From Gammaproteobacteria bacterium (lineage in GTDB: Bacteria > Pseudomonadota > Gammaproteobacteria > Acidiferrobacterales > SZUA-150): a stretch of DNA of 6,933 nucleotides. Positions 4,155 through 6,933 of the stretch are shown in pieces. Under the pieces are notes generated by a model. The model was not told the origin of the DNA. It worked only from the letters and a program-made list of their open reading frames with translations, and did not search any database. Position numbers and translations under genes: made by a program. The stretch lies in the NCBI GenBank assembly GCA_029880755.1, contig JAOUNW010000104.1, forward strand, positions 1-6,933. Direction: 5' to 3'. Positions within the stretch are counted from its first letter, which is position 1. Every line of letters starts with the position of its first letter.

Positions 4155-5471
4155 ATGTCGGCCATCCTGAGAACACCTTTGTCTGATCACTCCCGCTTGC
4201 TCGCACTCGGGAAACAGGCGGACTTGGCCCGGCAAATCGCTGAAGATGCCGGCCGCTGTGTGGCCTGCGGCTTATGCCTGCCTCATTGCCCTACCTATCA
4301 GATCAAGCTCAATGAAGCGGACTCTCCGCGGGGCAGAATCGCCCTGGCGCAGGCCCTGGCTACGGGTGAGTTATCCTTTAACCGCAAACTCAATGACCAC
4401 TTCGAGCAGTGTCTGGGTTGTCGTGCCTGTGAGGCCATGTGCCCATCATTAGTGCGCTTCTCCCGATTGCTCTGCAATACCCGCTCTCTGATCGAAACCC
4501 GACACCGAAAAATTTCTCTCTATTCCTGGCTTGAGAAATTGATTCGTGACCACTTGTTGAGCCAGCGTGCCAACCTGGAAAAACTTAACTGGCTGGTTTG
4601 GTTATATAGGCGATCCGGAATGCGATACCTGCTAAAGGTCACTGGCCTGCAACACGCCCTTGGTCTAACTCGGCTGGACAGCTTCCTGCCTGAAAAACAG
4701 ACTGCCGGCCGCTTTCATCATTATTACCCGGCAGTGGCCAAAAGCCATGGCAGCGTGTCCCTGTTCATGGGTTGCGTAAACAGCACACTGGATCAAAATA
4801 CGCTAACAGCGAGCATCCGTGTACTCACGCGTCTGGGATACGAAGTACACATTCCGGAAAACCAAACCTGTTGTGGTGCAATACATCAACATGCAGGCGA
4901 TCTGGATGGCGCCGCCCGGAGACAATCAACCAATCTGGACGCCTTTACCGGCCACGACGCCGTGATATCCACCGCCACTGGCTGCACGGCAATGCTGAGC
5001 GAATATGGTGGTAACAGTGAATTGCCTGACGCCCAGGATTTCAGTGAGCGAGTATTCGATATCAACCGCTTTCTGGCGCAGTCCGAGAGACTCAAAGGTG
5101 TCACACTGAAACCCGCAGCAGCGCGTATTGTGGTACATGAACCCTGCTCCCTGCGTAATGTTCTGAAGCAACAGAAATACGTTTATGAACTGCTGCGCCA
5201 CATTCCACAAAGTGAAATCGTGACGCTTCAGAGTAAGCAATGCTGCGGTGGTGCCGGAACCTATCCCTTGCGCCAGAAGGCAATGGCAGACGAGCTAATC
5301 GAGATTACTCTCTCGGAACTTCGTACCCTGGCACCAGCTATTGTGGTAACCACGAATATCGGTTGCGCGCTGCAGTTACGCACCACCCTTGCAAGCACTG
5401 AACTGGATATTACGGTGTTGCATCCAGTGGAACTGCTGGATCAGCTATGGGAAACAGACGGAAACCAGTAA
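4155..5471 (+). CDS. GlcF-like (Fe-S)-binding oxidoreductase subunit with two [4Fe-4S] clusters and two CCG domains
   Basis: The 438-residue protein resembles the iron-sulfur subunit of glycolate oxidase (GlcF) and related HdrD-like proteins. An N-terminal bacterial ferredoxin domain binds two [4Fe-4S] clusters through C35-x2-C38-x2-C41-x3-C45-P and C86-x2-C89-x2-C92-x3-C96-P. Two cysteine-rich (CCG) domains follow. One has Cys207 (FMGCVNS) and CCG at 239-241, the other Cys331 (HEPCSL) and CCGG at 363-366; Cys277 (ATGC) and Cys404 (NIGC) complete the repeats. There is no signal peptide or membrane span, so it is cytoplasmic or peripheral. In the known enzymes such a subunit passes electrons from a flavin dehydrogenase (GlcD/GlcE or a D-lactate dehydrogenase) toward quinone. 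No such dehydrogenase is next to it, so glycolate specificity is not supported and no symbol is given. Start 4155 is the only ATG before the first cluster; AGG at 4147-4149 is a weak ribosome-binding site. Confidence 0.9.
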   Translation: MSAILRTPLSDHSRLLALGKQADLARQIAEDAGRCVACGLCLPHCPTYQIKLNEADSPRGRIALAQALATGELSFNRKLNDHFEQCLGCRACEAMCPSLVRFSRLLCNTRSLIETRHRKISLYSWLEKLIRDHLLSQRANLEKLNWLVWLYRRSGMRYLLKVTGLQHALGLTRLDSFLPEKQTAGRFHHYYPAVAKSHGSVSLFMGCVNSTLDQNTLTASIRVLTRLGYEVHIPENQTCCGAIHQHAGDLDGAARRQSTNLDAFTGHDAVISTATGCTAMLSEYGGNSELPDAQDFSERVFDINRFLAQSERLKGVTLKPAAARIVVHEPCSLRNVLKQQKYVYELLRHIPQSEIVTLQSKQCCGGAGTYPLRQKAMADELIEITLSELRTLAPAIVVTTNIGCALQLRTTLASTELDITVLHPVELLDQLWETDGNQ

Positions 5472-5501
5472 GGCACCGCTACGGTTGATGGCAATAAAAT
5501 A

Positions 5502-5570
5502 TCCGGCGCAATAGAACTGCTATTGCGCCCTACCTTAAAACTGGAAGTGGCTGCCCGGCATCGCTGTAGG
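5502..5570. repeat. REP-like palindromic repeat with GTAG signature, copy 2
   Basis: This is the second copy of the element at 3657-3724, here with an intact 10-bp stem, ggcgcaatag (5505-5514) and ctattgcgcc (5520-5529), around a 5-nt loop. GTAG precedes it on the minus strand (5533-5530), and the shared tail gcccggcatcgct is present. It lies 31 bp behind the GlcF-like gene and may stabilise that mRNA end. The CCCTCTCCC repeats that flank copy 1 are absent here, so the two families move or amplify independently. Confidence 0.8.
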
Positions 5571-5685
5571 ACAGATTAGATGACAGCGAATCCGCTGAAA
5601 AAGAACTGCCATGGCGGTCTGCACGGGACAATATCGGGATAATGAGGTAAAAAGGGGCATACACGTTCACTGCACTGAATAAACA

Positions 5686-6330
5686 ATGACTGCCAGACAC
5701 TACACAAAACTGGATCACTTTATCGGCCATCTGGACTCGGCCCTGCGAACGGCTTTGGGTCCGGCACCCCGGGCGCAACGTCCTTCTCCCGCAGCGAACA
5801 TTGAGGACGCATCGTTAAGTGAGCTGGAGCGCCGCCTTGCCGGCCGGTTGCTGCGCGTGGATCACGCAGGGGAAGTCTGTGCCCAGGCCCTGTATCAGGG
5901 TCAGGCACTGACAGCAAAGCTGCCCACTGTGCGCCAAAAAATGGAGCAGGCTGCCCAGGAAGAGAATGATCACCTGGCCTGGACAGAGGAACGTATCAGG
6001 CAACTGGGTACCCACAAAAGCTATCTGAACCCCCTTTGGTATAGCGGTTCATTCGCAATCGGCGCTCTGGCCGGGCTAATCGGTGACAAATGGAGCCTGG
6101 GGTTCGTTGTAGAAACAGAGAAACAGGTGGTCAAACATCTGGATGGCCACCTTAAGCAGCTGTCAGACGAAGATCAAAAGAGCCGGGCCATACTGGAACA
6201 AATGCGAGAGGATGAGGTCTATCATGCAACGACCGCATTAAATGCTGGCGCCGCCGGTTTCCCTAAACCCGTGCAAACGCTTATGCAGTTCATGTCCAGG
6301 GTCATGACAAGAACTGCGCTGTGGCTGTAA
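5686..6330 (+). CDS. coq7: 2-polyprenyl-3-methyl-6-methoxy-1,4-benzoquinone monooxygenase (ubiquinone synthesis)
   Basis: Coq7 adds the C6 hydroxyl group in aerobic ubiquinone biosynthesis, giving the substrate for the last UbiG methylation. The 214-residue length is usual for the bacterial form. The ferritin-like di-iron ligands are all in place: Glu63 (DHAGEV), Glu93 and His96 (EENDH), Glu145 (VETEKQVVKH), and Glu177 and His180 (REDEVYH). A hydrophobic stretch, about 121-133 (GSFAIGALAGLIG), is the expected peripheral membrane-binding segment. The start MTARHYTKLDHFIGHLD agrees with the family N-terminus; there is no clear Shine-Dalgarno next to it. The gene stands alone, about 214 bp after the GlcF-like gene with a REP-like repeat between. 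Ubiquinone would be the expected acceptor for a GlcF-type system, but linking the two genes functionally is only inference. Confidence 0.96.
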   Translation: MTARHYTKLDHFIGHLDSALRTALGPAPRAQRPSPAANIEDASLSELERRLAGRLLRVDHAGEVCAQALYQGQALTAKLPTVRQKMEQAAQEENDHLAWTEERIRQLGTHKSYLNPLWYSGSFAIGALAGLIGDKWSLGFVVETEKQVVKHLDGHLKQLSDEDQKSRAILEQMREDEVYHATTALNAGAAGFPKPVQTLMQFMSRVMTRTALWL

Positions 6331-6350
6331 ATTATGATGACTTACTGCCT

Positions 6351-6387
6351 GCCGGTGCTAGAATAAGGCTCACGGACCGGCAATTTT
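6351..6387 (+). terminator. Possible weak terminator behind coq7
   Basis: gccggt (6351-6356) can pair with accggc (6376-6381), and AATTTT follows. The loop is long at 19 nt and the T-run has only four bases, so efficiency would be low. It lies 20 bp behind the coq7 stop codon and within the leader region of the next gene. Confidence 0.35.
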
Positions 6388-6434
6388 CGGGTGGAATAGA
6401 CTCGGTCAGAATGGATAACTTAGGATACACATAA

Positions 6435-6863
6435 GTGCTTAACTGGTTCCAAACACATCGCCATGGTTTCGGCCAAGTATTGACAACAATAGTCAGTGTG
6501 ACCTGGTTGTTTTTCGGGTTTCATACCTGCGCGGCGGCGGCTTTATCAAAAGTGGATACACCGAGCAACACTGGCGCCACGATTAACCATGTAGTTTCAC
6601 ACAATAATCATAACAGCATGGTTATGCCTGAAAACAACGGCGGTCCTATGCTGTGTTGTTTCTTTGGCACGCCGGACAATTTTGATTCCCTGGCCACGTC
6701 GCCAACAAAAATTTCGTCGCCGAGTTTTGATGTGGCAATCATTACTCAGGATGTTGATGTTATACCGACCCATGAAATAATAACCACCCAACCCCTGCAA
6801 AAACTCCCCCCGGGGCATTGTTCAATTCACTCAACGATAAGGTTTTGTACCTGGCTTAATTAG
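6435..6863 (+). CDS. Small exported Cys-containing protein of unknown function
   Basis: A 142-residue frame starts at GTG 6435 with AGGA (6422-6425) nine bases upstream. Residues 13-38 (from GQVLTTIV through WLFFGF to CAAAALS) form a hydrophobic signal peptide or membrane anchor, so the rest is probably periplasmic. The mature part is Asn/His/Met-rich around residues 50-70 (NHVVSHNNHNSMVMPENN), then has a Cys-Cys pair (MLCCFFG) and ends with two more cysteines in GHCSIHSTIRFCTWLN. I do not recognise a named family. The Cys/Met/His content and a position as first gene of an operon resemble small exported proteins found ahead of copper or heavy-metal efflux genes; this is a weak analogy, not a homology call. 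The next gene begins 54 bp later behind a structure that masks its ribosome-binding site. If this frame were only a leader, its translation could still control the next gene. Confidence 0.7.
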   Translation: MLNWFQTHRHGFGQVLTTIVSVTWLFFGFHTCAAAALSKVDTPSNTGATINHVVSHNNHNSMVMPENNGGPMLCCFFGTPDNFDSLATSPTKISSPSFDVAIITQDVDVIPTHEIITTQPLQKLPPGHCSIHSTIRFCTWLN

Positions 6864-6866
6864 TGA

Positions 6867-6910
6867 CTCCTTTCAGTAGACGTCTGTTGTTCGTCTTTTC
6901 TTGAAAGGAG
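6867..6910 (+). promoter_or_regulatory. Stem masking the Shine-Dalgarno of the next gene (predicted translational coupling)
   Basis: ctcctttca (6867-6875) is perfectly complementary to tgaaaggag (6902-6910), and the second arm contains the whole Shine-Dalgarno AAAGGAG (6904-6910) of the gene starting at 6918. An inner 5-bp stem, agacg (6878-6882) with cgtct (6892-6896), stacks above a small internal loop. The first arm begins 4 nt past the stop codon of the upstream gene (6861-6863), within the footprint of a terminating ribosome. No T-run follows, so it is not a terminator. Confidence 0.65.
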
Positions 6911-6917
6911 CTATATC

Positions 6918-6933
6918 GTGAAAAATTATCACC
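6918..6933 (+). CDS. Start of a further gene (only five codons in the window)
   Basis: A GTG codon at 6918 follows an excellent Shine-Dalgarno, AAAGGAG, with a 7-nt spacer, and the frame reads M-K-N-Y-H to the window end. The lysine at position 2 would fit an exported protein, but five codons allow no function call. It appears to be in an operon with the small exported protein before it. Confidence 0.65.

Noticed and set aside
4101..4235. Longer start (ATG 4235) for the minus-strand ferredoxin
   Set aside because: It would overlap the divergent Fe-S gene by about 80 bp and add 45 residues with no family resemblance; the ATG at 4100 gives the typical ferredoxin N-terminus.
5530..5778. Minus-strand frame of 82 residues upstream of coq7
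   Set aside because: It covers the REP-like repeat and the antisense of the coq7 start, with no supporting features.
6867..6910. Intrinsic terminator between the last two genes
   Set aside because: No T-run follows the second arm; instead the arm is the next gene's Shine-Dalgarno sequence.

Overview
The window looks like chromosomal DNA of a gammaproteobacterium. The evidence is a Gram-negative porin with a signal peptide, a bacterial Coq7 ubiquinone hydroxylase, an rplM-rpsI pair with typical gammaproteobacterial proteins, and a tRNA-Gln gene with an encoded CCA end. Base composition is moderate. The porin is rich in Asp, which would suit a marine or brackish species, but that is a guess. 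I cannot name the genus.

Layout: positions 1-4100 are read almost entirely from the minus strand. From low to high coordinates they hold a SEC-C/TPR protein (cut by the window edge), a porin with a strong intrinsic terminator, tRNA-Gln(CTG), the rpsI and rplM ribosomal protein genes with a stringent-type promoter, and then a 660-bp stretch with no protein gene. That stretch is not empty. Next to rplM it carries a likely unannotated small RNA of about 157 nt with its own promoter, two stem-loops, three anti-Shine-Dalgarno (CUCCUCC-type) motifs and a textbook terminator. Further right it holds three palindromic repeats of two families.

Positions 3783-5471 contain two divergent iron-sulfur protein genes separated by 54 bp: a thioredoxin-fold [2Fe-2S] ferredoxin (minus) and a GlcF-like protein with two [4Fe-4S] clusters and two CCG domains (plus). 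They plausibly act in the same electron-transfer process, but no flavoprotein dehydrogenase partner is in view. A second copy of one repeat family, a REP-like palindrome with a GTAG signature, lies behind the GlcF-like gene. It is followed by coq7 (5686-6330) for ubiquinone synthesis.

The right end (6435-6933) begins a new plus-strand operon. It holds a small Cys-containing protein with an N-terminal export signal and then the first codons of another gene. A 9-bp inverted repeat starting 4 nt after the first gene's stop codon masks the second gene's Shine-Dalgarno sequence, a layout expected for translational coupling.

The two observations most worth following up are the anti-SD small RNA upstream of rplM and the SD-masking stem at the right end. 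Most of the remainder is ordinary housekeeping sequence.
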